NCBI GenBank assembly: GCA_025937835.1
Contig: JAICQO010000010.1
Coordinates: forward strand, 54,803-118,802
Direction of reading: 5' to 3'
DNA length: 64,000 nt
Origin: Polyangiaceae bacterium
GTDB lineage: Bacteria; Myxococcota_A; Polyangia; Polyangiales; Polyangiaceae
Every line of letters begins with the position of its first letter. The stretch's first letter is position 1. The translations under genes and the position numbers were made by a program. Below are positions 35,491-45,936 of the stretch, piece by piece. A model generated the notes under the pieces. It did no database searches. It had not been told where the DNA came from and saw only the letters and a program-made list of their open reading frames with translations.

Positions 35491-37070
35491 CAGTGGTGCG
35501 CCCCGCCCATGTGCCGTCCGATGTCCGCCATGTTCGCCTCGCTCGCCTTCGACTCGTAGACGATGCGCCCCTCGCTCATGACCAAGATCCGATCGGAGAG
35601 CGCGAAAATTTCCTCGAGGTCCGAGCTCACGAGCAACACGGCGCTCCCCGAGTTCCGCGCCGCCATGATGCGCGTGCGGATCTCGCTGACCGCCGCGAAA
35701 TCCAGCCCAAAACAAGGGTTGGCCGCGATCAGCACGTTGACCTCTCCGGTGAGCTCACGCGCCAGGACGGCGCGCTGCACGTTGCCGCCCGACAGCCCGG
35801 CGATCGGCGCGTCGGGACCCGGCGCCTTGATGCCGTACTCCTGGATCGCGGCACGCGCGCGGCTGCGCAGCGCGCTTCCTCGCACGAGCCAGCCCAAGCT
35901 CGTGTTGGGCGGCTCGTCGTAGCAGCGGAAGCCGATGTTCTCGGCGACGGACATGTTGCCGACGCAGGCGTTCTTGAGCGGCGCCTCGGGGAGCAGCCGC
36001 ACACGGCGCTGGCGCATCTGCGCGCGGGTCGGCGTGTAGTCCTTCCCGTCCACGCGCACGCTGCCGGAAGATGTCGGCCGTTGGCCGGCGAGCACCTCGA
36101 CCAGCTCGTCCTGGCCGTTGCCGGAGACGCCGGCGATGCCGACGATTTCTCCAGCGGCCACGCTCAGGCTCACCTCTTCCAGCACCTTCAGCCCGAGGTC
36201 GTCGTTGGCAGAGAGCTTGTCGAGCTCGAAGAACTTCGCCGCGCCCTCGAGCTCGCGGCGCTCGAGCGAGGCCCTCGGCACCTCCGCGCCGACCATCATC
36301 TCGGCCATGGCTTCCGGCGTCAGATCGCGCGTCTTTCCCGTGCCGGCCAGCTTGCCGCGGCGGAGCACCGTGACCTCGTCCGAATAGGCCACGACCTCGC
36401 GGAACTTGTGGGTGATCATCGCCACGCTGACGCGCCCCTGATAGGCCATCTCGCGCAACATGCCGAGCACCTCGTCGGCCTCTTGCGGCGTGAGCACGCT
36501 GGTCGGCTCGTCCAGGATCACGATCCGGCTGCCGACGTAGAGCTGCTTCAGGATCTCGAGCTTCTGCTTCTCGCCGGCTGCGAGCTTGCGCACCAGCCGC
36601 TCGGGAGAGATGCGGAAGGGCATCTCGTCCATGAACTCCTCGAGCTCCCGCTTCTCCTTCTTCCAATCGATGATGCGCGGCACGTCGGCGCGCGAGAGCA
36701 CCAGGTTTTCGGCCACGCTCATGTTCTCGACCAGCGTGAAGTGCTGATAGACCATGCCGATACCGTGGCGCTGAGCCTCCTTCGGGCTCTTCACGGTGAT
36801 CGGCTGGCCACCGACGAGGAGCTTGCCCTCGTCGGCCTGGTAGAAGCCCATGATGCACTTGACCAGCGTGCTCTTGCCCGCGCCATTTTCACCCAGCAAG
36901 GCGTGGAACGAGCCCGGGGTCAGCTTGAAGTCGACGGAGTCGAGCGCCGCGAGCCCGCCGAAGCGCTTGCTGACACCGACGGCCTCGAGCGAAAGTGGAG
37001 GCTGCCGCGCCCGCACGTGCGACGTGTCGAGCGTGCTCTCGAGACGAACGACCTCCGCCGCGGCCGTCAC
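35490..37070 (-). CDS. BMP-type ABC transporter ATP-binding protein (double NBD)
   Basis: GTG 37070 starts within the biuret-hydrolase stop (GTGA). The 526-residue protein holds two nucleotide-binding domains in one chain, as in RbsA/YufO-like importers. The first has [20 protein letters not shown] and [17 protein letters not shown]. The second has a degenerate P-loop ([11 protein letters not shown]) and a good signature [14 protein letters not shown]. It would power the two permeases and BMP binding protein encoded upstream. The biuret-hydrolase gene lies between it and the permeases. Confidence 0.92.
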   Translation of the reverse strand: MTAAAEVVRLESTLDTSHVRARQPPLSLEAVGVSKRFGGLAALDSVDFKLTPGSFHALLGENGAGKSTLVKCIMGFYQADEGKLLVGGQPITVKSPKEAQRHGIGMVYQHFTLVENMSVAENLVLSRADVPRIIDWKKEKRELEEFMDEMPFRISPERLVRKLAAGEKQKLEILKQLYVGSRIVILDEPTSVLTPQEADEVLGMLREMAYQGRVSVAMITHKFREVVAYSDEVTVLRRGKLAGTGKTRDLTPEAMAEMMVGAEVPRASLERRELEGAAKFFELDKLSANDDLGLKVLEEVSLSVAAGEIVGIAGVSGNGQDELVEVLAGQRPTSSGSVRVDGKDYTPTRAQMRQRRVRLLPEAPLKNACVGNMSVAENIGFRCYDEPPNTSLGWLVRGSALRSRARAAIQEYGIKAPGPDAPIAGLSGGNVQRAVLARELTGEVNVLIAANPCFGLDFAAVSEIRTRIMAARNSGSAVLLVSSDLEEIFALSDRILVMSEGRIVYESKASEANMADIGRHMGGAHH

Positions 37071-37762
37071 GACAGCGCCTCGAGCAGCGCGCGCGAGGTG
37101 CTGTGCGCGCCGAACACGCCGCTCTGCATGGTGATCATCTTGAGCGCCGCGTCGTGGTTGCCGGCGTCGGTCGCTGCGCAGCAATCGCCCACGAGCAGGC
37201 ACTCGTAGCCGCGGTCGTTGGCCTCGCGCATCGTGGTGTGGACGCACACGTCGGTGGTGATGCCGGTGAGCACGATGTTGTGGATCCCGCGCTGCCTCAG
37301 GATCAGATCGAGATCGGTCGCGCAGAACGAGCCCTTGCCCGGCTTGTCGATGATCGGCTCGCCGGGCAGCGGCGCGAGCTCGGGGATGATGTCCCAGCCC
37401 GGCTCGCCCCGGACCAGCACGCGGCCGCACGGCCCCGGATCGCCGATGCCCGTCAGGCCGGAGCTGCCGTCGGGGCGGCGCCGCGAGCGCCAGCGTTTGT
37501 TCGCCGGCAAGTCCGACAAATCCGGACGGTGGCCTTCGCGGGTGTGGATGACGTGGTACCCGCCCTGGCGAAACTTCGCCAAGAGCTTTTGGATCGGCGC
37601 GATGCAAGCCCGGGAGTTTTCGAGATCGTAGCCCTGCAGATCGATGTAGCCGCCCTTGCCGCAGAAGTCGGTCTGCATGTCGATCACGATCAGCGTCGTG
37701 TTCTCGGGGCGCAGATCGCCGTCGTAGGGCCAGGGGTAAGGGTTTGCCGGGACGAAGGTCAT
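37067..37762 (-). CDS. biuH: Biuret hydrolase-like cysteine hydrolase (isochorismatase fold)
   Basis: The 231-residue protein follows Rhizobium biuret hydrolase almost end to end: [86 protein letters not shown] and [20 protein letters not shown]. The Asp-Lys-Cys triad is Asp28, Lys140 and Cys173. A 6-residue insertion lies after NKRWRSRR. Biuret hydrolase converts biuret to allophanate and ammonia; close relatives act on triuret or guanylurea, so the exact ureide is not certain. It sits inside the BMP transporter operon, 21 bases after a permease gene and overlapping the ATPase gene by 4, which suggests the transporter brings in its substrate. Confidence 0.88.
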   Translation of the reverse strand: MTFVPANPYPWPYDGDLRPENTTLIVIDMQTDFCGKGGYIDLQGYDLENSRACIAPIQKLLAKFRQGGYHVIHTREGHRPDLSDLPANKRWRSRRRPDGSSGLTGIGDPGPCGRVLVRGEPGWDIIPELAPLPGEPIIDKPGKGSFCATDLDLILRQRGIHNIVLTGITTDVCVHTTMREANDRGYECLLVGDCCAATDAGNHDAALKMITMQSGVFGAHSTSRALLEALS

Positions 37763-37783
37763 GATTGGCTCCAGATTTCCGGG

Positions 37784-38719
37784 TTAGCGGGATACCGACA
37801 GCTCCGCGGGCATGTCTGCAGAGGCTTCGGTCGCCGAGCTCGACAGCACCATGATCAAGAGCGTGAGCGCGTAAGGCGCCGCATTGAACAGGTAATAGCC
37901 CGACGTCACGCCGACCGACTGCAGCGCCGGTCCGAGCGCGCTCGCGCCGCCGAACAAGAGAGAAGCGTACAGACAGCGCACTGGATCCCAGCGCGCGAAG
38001 ATCACGAGCGCGACGGCCATCAGGCCCTGACCGCTCGACAGCCCCTCGTTCCAGCTGCCCGGGTAGAACAGCGACAGGAACGACCCGCCGATGCCGGCCA
38101 GCGCACCGCCGACGACGGTGGCGAGCAGCCGCACCTGGAGCACGTCGTAGCCCATGGCCCGCGCGGCCTCCGCGCCCTCGCCGACCACGCGCAGCACCAT
38201 GCCCGAGCGCGTGTTGGCCAGGGCCCAGCGCAGCGCCGGCGCGAGCGCGAGACCGACCAGGAACAACACGTTGACCTCGAGCGCCGAGCGCACCTGCGGC
38301 GAGTCGCTGAAGAACCCGAACGGGATCGACGGCAAGCGCGGCGCGCTCGGCTGGATCAGCGGTTTTCCTAGGAAAAATGCCAGCCCGATGCCGAACAGCA
38401 TCAGCGCGATCCCGACCGCGATGTCGTTGACGCGCGGGCGCCCGCACAGAAAGCCGTGGAGCGCGCCGAGCAACGCGCCGATCGCCGAGGCCGCGAGCAC
38501 GCCGAGCCACGCCGAGCCGGTCAGGTACGACACGCCGTAGCCGCTCATCGCGCCCATCACCAGCGTGCCCTCGAGCCCGAGGTTCACGCGGCCCGACTTC
38601 TCGGTGATGCACTCACCGAGGCTCACGAACAGAAATGGCGTGCTGATCCGGATCGCGCCGCCGAGCACCGCCAGCGGCACGCCCCAGATCCCGATCGAGC
38701 TCGCGTCGACGCCTTCCAT
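37784..38719 (-). CDS. BMP-type ABC transporter permease (second)
   Basis: The 311-residue membrane protein has about eight to nine helices and the YufQ/RbsC-type core GLEGTLVMGAMSGYGVSYLT and GQGLMAVALVIFARWDPVRC. STPFLFVSLGECITEKSGRV at the N-terminus is typical of the shorter permease of nucleoside-type BMP importers. It lies 12 bases after the other permease gene and pairs with it. Confidence 0.9.
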   Translation of the reverse strand: MEGVDASSIGIWGVPLAVLGGAIRISTPFLFVSLGECITEKSGRVNLGLEGTLVMGAMSGYGVSYLTGSAWLGVLAASAIGALLGALHGFLCGRPRVNDIAVGIALMLFGIGLAFFLGKPLIQPSAPRLPSIPFGFFSDSPQVRSALEVNVLFLVGLALAPALRWALANTRSGMVLRVVGEGAEAARAMGYDVLQVRLLATVVGGALAGIGGSFLSLFYPGSWNEGLSSGQGLMAVALVIFARWDPVRCLYASLLFGGASALGPALQSVGVTSGYYLFNAAPYALTLLIMVLSSSATEASADMPAELSVSR

Positions 38720-38731
38720 GAATCGACTCCT

Positions 38732-39850
38732 TCAGCTCCCGCCGAGCGCGCGCGGCACGAGCCGGATACGCCCCTGGTAGGTCTCGCTCGCGAGTAACAC
38801 CACGAACAGCGTGCCCTGCAGCACCGCCACGGCCGCGTCCGGCAAGCCGAACGCCCGCTGCAGCAAGCCGCCGCTCGCGCCGATACCTCCGAGCAGCAGC
38901 GACACCGGAATGATCGCCAGCGGATTTTGCCGGGCCAGGAACGCCACCAAAATGCCCGAGTAGCCGTAGCCAGCGACCAGGGAGGCGTTGGCGCGGCCGT
39001 GAACGGCAGCGACCTCGACCATACCCGCGAGCCCCGCGGCCGCGCCGGCCAGGCAACAGGTGATGATCACGAGCTTCTTCACGCCGAGACCGCTGAGGCG
39101 CGCCGCGCGCACGTTGCCTCCGACGATCCGCCCACCGAAGCCGAAGGTCGTGCGGTCCATCAGCACGTAGCAGACGAGGCAGGCCACGATGCCGAACACC
39201 AGACCGAGGTGCACGTCGAACCCCGGCGTGTTGGCGAGCATGTTGTGATCGCCGATGTGCACGGTGGACGGCTTGTTGAGGCTGGTCGGATCCTTCAGCG
39301 GGCCTTCGACCAGATGATTGAGCAACGCGATCGCGATGTACGACAACAGCAAGCTGCTGATGGTCTCGTTCACTCCGCGCAGCACGCGCAACGCTCCTGC
39401 GGCGCCGATCCACAGCGCCCCCGCCGCCATGCCGAAGGTCGCCATGGCCAGCGTCACGACCGGCGGTGGCGCGCCGCCGAGGGCGGGACCTATCGCCGCC
39501 GCTGCCACGCCGCCCATCACCAGGGCGCCTTCGCCGCCGATCACAATCAGCCCGAGCCGCGCCGGCAGCGCGGTGCACAGGCCCGTCAACATCAGCGGCG
39601 CGGCGCGTAGCAGCGTATTTTGGAACGAGAACCAGGTTCCGAACGCGCCGCGGTACATCTCCGCGTACACGTCGAGCGGCGAATTCCCCGTGAACGCGAC
39701 GAAGACGCCGAACAGCGCGAACGACACCAGCAGCGCCGCGAGCGGCACCGCCAGGCTTTCGAAGAACCGGAAGACGCGGGCGAGCGCGAGCTTCGAGACC
39801 GAGTCGGGCTGCTCGGTCTGCGCCGTGCCGAGGCTCGCGGAGGCGCTCAT
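38732..39850 (-). CDS. BMP-type ABC transporter permease (first)
   Basis: The 372-residue membrane protein is of the YufP type: LARVFRFFESLAVPLAALLV as first helix, a periplasmic loop SPLDVYAEMYRGAFGTWFSF, LIVIGGEGALVMGGVAAAAI, and LRGVNETISSLLLSYIAIAL, the conserved EAA-like cytoplasmic segment. Spaced 6 bases from the BMP gene. Confidence 0.9.
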   Translation of the reverse strand: MSASASLGTAQTEQPDSVSKLALARVFRFFESLAVPLAALLVSFALFGVFVAFTGNSPLDVYAEMYRGAFGTWFSFQNTLLRAAPLMLTGLCTALPARLGLIVIGGEGALVMGGVAAAAIGPALGGAPPPVVTLAMATFGMAAGALWIGAAGALRVLRGVNETISSLLLSYIAIALLNHLVEGPLKDPTSLNKPSTVHIGDHNMLANTPGFDVHLGLVFGIVACLVCYVLMDRTTFGFGGRIVGGNVRAARLSGLGVKKLVIITCCLAGAAAGLAGMVEVAAVHGRANASLVAGYGYSGILVAFLARQNPLAIIPVSLLLGGIGASGGLLQRAFGLPDAAVAVLQGTLFVVLLASETYQGRIRLVPRALGGS

Positions 39851-39856
39851 CGCTGC

Positions 39857-41041
39857 CTACTTCACGGAGCCTTTGACGCCCTCGACCAGGTACGCCATTT
39901 TTTCGAGCTCGATGTCGCGCTGACCGCGCTCGGTCCCGGCAGGGATCACCTCTTTGCCGGCGTTGTCCTGGATCGGGCCCTTGAAGATCACGAGCGTGCC
40001 GGCGGTGAGCGCCGCCTTGGCCTCGTCCGCCTTCTTCTTGGCTTCCTCCGACACGGCCGGGCCGTACGCCGACATCTTGATGTAGCCCTCTTTGAAGCCG
40101 CCACGCACCAGGTGCTCGATCGGCTTCTTGTTCTGCACCGTGTCGATGTAGCCCTTGTACACGGCCTCCCAGTTCCACTCGGCGCCCGTCAGGTAACCCT
40201 TCGGCGCGAGCTTGGCCTGGCTTGCGTGATAGCCGGTGGTGAAGGCATTTCGGCGCTCCGCCGTCTCCATCAGCACCTTCGGCGAATCGACGTGGCCGGT
40301 GATCACGTCCGCGCCCTGGTCGATCAGGCTGTTGGCGGCCTCGGCCTCCTTGACCGGCAGCGACCAGTCGCCCGTGAAGATCACGCTCAGCGTGGCCTTG
40401 GGGTTTACCGACTTCGCGCCCAGCGCGTAGGCGTTGATGTTGCGAAGCACTTGCGGGATCGGCTTCGCTGCCACGAACCCGAGCTTGTTCGTCTTGGTGG
40501 TGAGCCCCGCGACGATGCCCGAGACGTACTCTGCCTCGTCGATGTAGCCGAAGTAGCTGCCGACGTTCTTCGGATGCTTGCCTTCGGTGTACAGGCCGCC
40601 GCAGTGGAAGAACGTCACGTTCGGGTACTTCTCCGCCATCTTCAGGATGTGCGGGTCGAAGTAGCCGAAGGACGTGGGGAACAAGAGCTTCGCCCCGTCC
40701 AGGTTGATCATGCTCTCCATCGTGTTCTGAACAGCGACGTCTTCCGGGACCTTCTCCTCCTCGCGGATCTTGAGGTTGGGCAGCGTGGCGACGACCTTCG
40801 CGCCCTCGGCGTGGGCCTGGTTGTAGCCGTAGTCGTCCTTCGGTCCGACATAGATGAAGCCAACGGTCAGCTTGCCGTCGTCGGCCGGCGCGGCAGCCGC
40901 CGTCTCCCCCGAGGCCGTGCTGGCGGCGGCGGGCTCGGTCTTCTTGTTGCAGCCGATGCCGGCCATCAGGGCGATAGCGCCCAGCACTAACCGGAGGGTG
41001 ATTCTGCGGGCGAAGGGGGACTCGTAAGCTCGTTGGGCCAT
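39857..41041 (-). CDS. BMP family substrate-binding lipoprotein
   Basis: MAQRAYESPFARRITLRLVL with IALMAGIGC is a signal peptide with lipobox AGIGC. The 394-residue mature protein begins KLTVGFIYVGPKDDYGYNQA and contains SYFGYIDEAEYVSGIVAGLT, matching BMP/PnrA-like binding proteins (peripheral-binding fold, otherwise known for nucleosides). Because the same operon carries a biuret hydrolase, I infer a ureide, purine-derived or similar nitrogenous ligand. It is the first gene of the operon. Confidence 0.9.
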   Translation of the reverse strand: MAQRAYESPFARRITLRLVLGAIALMAGIGCNKKTEPAAASTASGETAAAAPADDGKLTVGFIYVGPKDDYGYNQAHAEGAKVVATLPNLKIREEEKVPEDVAVQNTMESMINLDGAKLLFPTSFGYFDPHILKMAEKYPNVTFFHCGGLYTEGKHPKNVGSYFGYIDEAEYVSGIVAGLTTKTNKLGFVAAKPIPQVLRNINAYALGAKSVNPKATLSVIFTGDWSLPVKEAEAANSLIDQGADVITGHVDSPKVLMETAERRNAFTTGYHASQAKLAPKGYLTGAEWNWEAVYKGYIDTVQNKKPIEHLVRGGFKEGYIKMSAYGPAVSEEAKKKADEAKAALTAGTLVIFKGPIQDNAGKEVIPAGTERGQRDIELEKMAYLVEGVKGSVK

Positions 41042-41381
41042 CGAGCCTGGGTTATCGGGAGAGCTCCGTTTCGACCGAATGTCAGGATGGATTCAAAAAC
41101 TCGCGCCGTGGCAATCCGCGCAGATACCGTGAAATTCGCGGAAATTTCCGGGGCGGCGCGCTCGTTTACAGAACGAAGTAATCCGGACATATTGCCGCAA
41201 CATCCAACGCGTGATGGTCCGACCGCGGTCAGCTGGTGCACGGCGGGACCGCGAAGCCTCGCGGGCAATGCCCCAACGGCTTCACGACTCGGTCTGTTCC
41301 GGTGCGTCCTTTCCCTCCCCAAGCGCACCGGGCAGAGCGGCTCGGCGAGTGCGCGTGGAAGGTCCAACAAGCGGTGACAGC
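41042..41381. promoter_or_regulatory. Divergent regulatory region of the BMP operon and porin gene
   Basis: These 340 bases contain no credible gene. Both flanking genes read outward, so their promoters lie here. A 12-base perfect palindrome is present (listed separately). An AT-richer stretch around 41080-41200 contrasts with the GC-rich half next to the porin. No clear sigma-54 GG-N10-GC element was found on either strand. Confidence 0.5.
41139..41150. promoter_or_regulatory. 12-base palindrome, candidate operator
   Basis: CGGAAATTTCCG is a perfect palindrome in the AT-richer part of the divergent region, about 100 bases upstream of the BMP gene start. Its position between two transport genes fits an operator. 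The binding protein is unknown; the HTH gene at 42950 is one candidate. Confidence 0.4.
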
Positions 41382-42779
41382 ATGAACAAACTGGATTCCT
41401 TGGTGTGTCGTTTCGTCGTCGGACTCGGTACGACCGCCGTCTCGACAATCGCGCTGGCCCAGCCGGCCCCTGCCCCCGCGCCGGCTCCGGCTCCTGCCCC
41501 GGCTCCTGCCCCTGCCCCGGCTCCCCCCGTCGATGCGGCTCCGGCCGCGCCCGAGCCCGTCGCAGAACCGGCTCCGCCGCCGCCCGCTCCTCCCCCGCCG
41601 GTCGAGGAAGCACCGCCGCCGCCCCCGGTCGACGTGGCTCCCCCACCCGCGCCCGAGCCGGCTCCGGAAGAGACCTTCAAGGTCACGACCGGCGTTGGCT
41701 TCCGCGCCGCGCTGCGCTTTCAAGACACGACGGACCAGGAGAAGATCACGGGCGATCAGTCGTTCGACGAGCTCTACGTCGAGCCGCGTTTCAGCGGCAA
41801 AGTGACCGACGTCGTCGGTTGGACGGCGAACTTCCAGGGCAGCGGCCGCACCACGGACGGTCTGCCTGCTTCGCCGGGCAACCCAGCGAAGTTCGAGCTG
41901 CGCGTCCTCGATCTCGTCGGTCAGCTCGACTTCATGGATGAGTTCCACGTCTGGATGGGCCGCATGCTCACGCCCGCCGACCGCGCGAACTTCAGCGGCC
42001 CCTGGTTCATTCCGGAGTGGACGTATCCGGGCTCGTACCTCGCCTACGGCGGCGGCGTTTACGTCGGTCCCCGTGGCACCGAGGAGTTCGGACGTGAAAC
42101 CGGCGTCGTCGCCTGGGGCGACATCGGCGGCGGCAAGTTCAAGTATTACCTCGGCGCGATGGATCTCGACGGCAACGTCGGCGTGGATGCGGCGGGGGAC
42201 ACCGTGTTCGGCGGCGCCAACTCGGAGAGCCCGCTGTACTCGGCGCGCCTGTCGTACGCGATCCTCGGCTCCGAGCCGGGCTTCTACGGCAGCAGCACCT
42301 ACTACGGCGCGCAGGACATCGTCGCGATCGGCGCCGCGTTCCAGTACCAGAAGGACTTCACGGGTGCCTCGGGTAACACCGGCCTCCAGGACGACGTGCT
42401 CGAGTTCAACGCGGACCTCCTCGCCGAGTACAACACGAAGGGCTCCGGGACCGTGCGCTTCGAAGGCGGCTACTACCACTTCGACACGAACGCGATGCCC
42501 ATGGACGATCACTTCTACGTCTCGGCCGGCTACCTCACGCCGGAGAACATCGGCATCGGCAAGCTGAACCCGATCGTCCGCTTCCAGATGGCGAAGAAGG
42601 GTGAAGACGAGGAGACCGGGCCGGAAGCGACGCTGCAGATGATCGACGCTCAGCTGGCGTACGTGATGAAGGACTACTTCGCGAAGCTCATGCTCGTCTA
42701 CACGAACGGCAAGTTCGAGAGTGGCGACACGACCGTGAAGTCGAACGCCGTCCAGCTCGGCTTCCAGATCCAACAGTAA
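41382..42779 (+). CDS. Outer-membrane porin-like beta-barrel protein
   Basis: The start at 41382 (MNKLDSLVCRFVVGLGTTAV) gives a signal peptide cleaved near ALAQP. A long Ala/Pro repeat (~residues 28-95) looks like a peptidoglycan- or cell-wall-spanning linker. The following ~370 residues alternate hydrophobic and polar residues with aromatic girdles, and end in VQLGFQIQQ, consistent with a barrel of phosphate-selective-porin type. Placement divergent to the BMP/biuret operon suggests it admits urea or ureides, as amide/urea porins do in other operons. That is inference only. Confidence 0.72.
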   Translation: MNKLDSLVCRFVVGLGTTAVSTIALAQPAPAPAPAPAPAPAPAPAPAPPVDAAPAAPEPVAEPAPPPPAPPPPVEEAPPPPPVDVAPPPAPEPAPEETFKVTTGVGFRAALRFQDTTDQEKITGDQSFDELYVEPRFSGKVTDVVGWTANFQGSGRTTDGLPASPGNPAKFELRVLDLVGQLDFMDEFHVWMGRMLTPADRANFSGPWFIPEWTYPGSYLAYGGGVYVGPRGTEEFGRETGVVAWGDIGGGKFKYYLGAMDLDGNVGVDAAGDTVFGGANSESPLYSARLSYAILGSEPGFYGSSTYYGAQDIVAIGAAFQYQKDFTGASGNTGLQDDVLEFNADLLAEYNTKGSGTVRFEGGYYHFDTNAMPMDDHFYVSAGYLTPENIGIGKLNPIVRFQMAKKGEDEETGPEATLQMIDAQLAYVMKDYFAKLMLVYTNGKFESGDTTVKSNAVQLGFQIQQ

Positions 42780-42794
42780 GAAGAGTCGGTTCGA

Positions 42795-42833
42795 CACGGC
42801 ACGGGCAGCGTCCGGAAGCGCTCCCGTGCCGTG
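42795..42833 (+). terminator. Strong hairpin downstream of porin gene
   Basis: CACGGCACGGG and CCCGTGCCGTG pair perfectly over 11 bp, with a further AGCG/CGCT inner stem, 15 bases after the porin stop. There is no T-run. It is a likely transcription terminator. Confidence 0.7.
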
Positions 42834-42949
42834 ACAGCCGCCAAGCCGGGGCGGATTTCGGGGGATTCGCGGACGTCAGGGAGGGTGTTCGGCGCTGCCA
42901 GGATTGACACTGGTCTATTGGCCGAAACCCCAGCAGACTCGCGTGCGGG

Positions 42950-43960
42950 ATGAACACGCAGTTGCTGATCGATGCCGTCGTCCAGCAGACGATGGTGTTC
43001 ATCGCTCAGATCGCGACGGCGGGCGGAGTGCGCGCGCCGCTCGCGCAGGTGGCAAACCAGGTGTTCCTGGAGCTCACGAACGAGCTCGGCAACCAGGGGG
43101 TCACCAAGAAGGTCATCGCCGACATGTTCGGCATGGCGCTCCGGACCTATCACCGGAAGGTGCGCGAGCTGTCCGCGAGTCGAACCGACAGCGGTGGAAC
43201 GCTGTGGGCGTCCGTGCTGACCCACGTGAAGGAGCACGAGCCCGTCACGGCGCGGGACCTCGCCCGCCGCTTCCGTAACGACGACCCCGAAGTGTTGAGC
43301 GGCGTGCTCAACGATCTGGTCGGCTCGGGCCTCGCGTACCGCAGCGGACGCGGCGCGGGCGCGCTGTATCGGGCCGCGGCTGCCTCGGATCTGGCCCTCG
43401 GAAACGCCGAGGACCAGCGCGAAGCTTACGAGTACCTGGCCTGGCTCGTGGTGTACCGCTCGGGCCCGCTCGACGCGGCGGCGATCTCGGAGCTCGGCCG
43501 GCTCGAACCTGTAGCGTGTCGAGAAGCACTCGAGAGTTTGGTCGCGAGCGGGAAGGTGCGCGCCGTCGAAACGGCGGGCGTCACTCGTTACGTCTCGAGC
43601 GAGCTCTCCATCCCTCTCGGCACGAGCCAGGGCTGGGAAGTCGCCGTGCTCGACCATTTCCAGGCCATGGTGGGCGCGATCTCGGCGAAGCTCGGGGCGG
43701 TCGCGCGCTCGGACCCGAGCGACGTCGTGGGAGGCTCCACCTTCAGCCTCGACGTCTGGGACGAACACCCGCTCGAACGCGAAGCCCTCGGGACGCTCTC
43801 GCGCGTACGCGCCGAGCTCGAGTCGCTGCGGAGCCGCATCGACACCCACAACTCCGGGGTAGCCGCGGGCCCAGGGGCAAAGCGGGTCATCTACTACATG
43901 GGTCAATACGTGAGGGAAGAAGGGCCGCGTGAGTCACGCGCGGAGACGGCAGACGAATGA
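42950..43960 (+). CDS. Helix-turn-helix DNA-binding protein
   Basis: This 336-residue soluble protein has an HTH-like segment at ~45-75 (QGVTKKVIADMFGMALRTYH) and at least one winged-helix-like domain (VTARDLARRFRNDDPEVLSG with LVGSGLAYRSG). A second similar block follows at GPLDAAAISELGRLEPVACR. The layout resembles DUF6502-like or other multi-HTH regulators, but I cannot name the family firmly. Its stop overlaps the start of the Hint lipoprotein gene (ATGA), so the two are coupled. Located between the BMP/porin and urease genes, it could regulate nitrogen genes or just its partner. Confidence 0.7.
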   Translation: MNTQLLIDAVVQQTMVFIAQIATAGGVRAPLAQVANQVFLELTNELGNQGVTKKVIADMFGMALRTYHRKVRELSASRTDSGGTLWASVLTHVKEHEPVTARDLARRFRNDDPEVLSGVLNDLVGSGLAYRSGRGAGALYRAAAASDLALGNAEDQREAYEYLAWLVVYRSGPLDAAAISELGRLEPVACREALESLVASGKVRAVETAGVTRYVSSELSIPLGTSQGWEVAVLDHFQAMVGAISAKLGAVARSDPSDVVGGSTFSLDVWDEHPLEREALGTLSRVRAELESLRSRIDTHNSGVAAGPGAKRVIYYMGQYVREEGPRESRAETADE

Positions 43961-44288
43961 ACTCGACACGCTCGCTACTCGGGTCGCTCTGGGCTTTGAC
44001 GCTGCTCGCGGCCTTCGCCTGCGACTCCCAAACCAACGAGCAATCCTCGAGCTCTACCCACTGGGTGACCTGCGACACGGATCAGGACTGCGCGCTGCAT
44101 CCGAGCCATCCAACCTGCGACGCCGGGTATTGCGTGAACGAGTCCGGAGAGCGATTGGAGGACGACCAGACGACCGGCGGTCGAGGCCCTGTTCCGGGAG
44201 CGACGGGCGGCAACGCTCCGAGCTTCGGCGGGGCGCTGAACCCGACGAACGGCGGCTCCTCACCCGTCGCTAGCGGCGGAGCAGCGAT

Positions 44289-44391
44289 CAGCGGCGCGGG
44301 CGGAGAGCCAACCAGCGGCGGAGCAGCGGCCAGCGGCGCGGGCGGAGAGCCAACCAGCGGCGGAGCAGCAGTCAGCGGCGCGGGCGGAGAG
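44289..44391 (+). repeat. 42-base tandem repeat in the Hint lipoprotein gene
   Basis: Two full 42-base units and a partial third encode SGAGGEPTSGGAA(A/V) in the linker. Near-identity at the DNA level points to recent expansion. Confidence 0.85.
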
Positions 44392-45253
44392 CAAGCAGGC
44401 GGCAATGGGGGCGATCCCGGGAGCTCGACCGAAGGTGGCGCCTCTGGCGTCGAGCCCGGCTCCGCCTGCTCCGGCCCCGAACCCTACACCCGGCCCGACC
44501 TCGACAAGACCTGCGAGACCTCGAGCGATTGCTTCGCGGGACGGCACCTGGTCGACTGCTGCGGCACGACCCTCTGGCTCGCCTACAGCGAGGCCGCGCG
44601 CGCCGATTTCGAGCAGGCAGAGTCGGGGTGCACGGCTACTTGTCCGTGCCCCATCCGCCCGACACGCGCCGAAGACGGCGCAGAGCTCGATCCGGCGGAC
44701 GCTGTCGCCGACTGCGTCGACGGCAGGTGCATGGCCCGACATCCGGACAACGCCGGAGAATGCCTGGGCCCCGGGGAGTGCATCGACCTAGACACGGGGC
44801 TGTGCCTCGGCGCGGAAGGACCGCTGATAGACGGCATCTGCCGCGGCGCAGGCGGGGTCTGCATTCTGTGCGAGTGCGCTTCCCCGGATACGCCGGTCGC
44901 AACCCCCAAGGGTGATGTCGCGATCTCCGAGCTCCACGCGGGGGACCTCGTGTACAGCATCGACGGCGCGGCGATCCGCGCTGTGCCGATCACGGCGGTC
45001 CATCGAAACCCGGTCGAGCACCACCGGGTCGTGGAGGTGCGCCTCGAGAGCGGCGCCGTGCTCGCGATCAGCGCTTCCCATCCGATCGCGGACGGCCGCA
45101 CGTTCGCCGAGCTGCGGGCCGGGACGGCGCTCGGTGACTCGCAGATCGCGAGCGTGCGGCTCGTTCCCTACTCACACCCGTTCACGTACGACATCCTGCC
45201 CGACTCGGACACGGGAGTGTACTTCGTTGCCGGGGCGGCGCTCGGCAGCACGC

Positions 45254-45910
<657 letters not shown>

Positions 45911-45936
45911 GTTTTGCTCGGATTTCTCGAGAAAAG

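Noticed and set aside
35490-38612. 1040-residue ORF on the minus strand
   Set aside because: Only the part from 37070 down is real (the BMP ATPase). The first ~510 residues read through permease and hydrolase genes out of frame.
41042-41381. Sigma-54 (NtrC-type) promoter for the ureide genes
   Set aside because: Expected from function, but no convincing GG-N10-GC element was found on either strand.
42904-42931. TTGACA-type promoter before the HTH gene
   Set aside because: A perfect TTGACA is present at 42904, but nothing resembling a -10 box lies at the proper distance.
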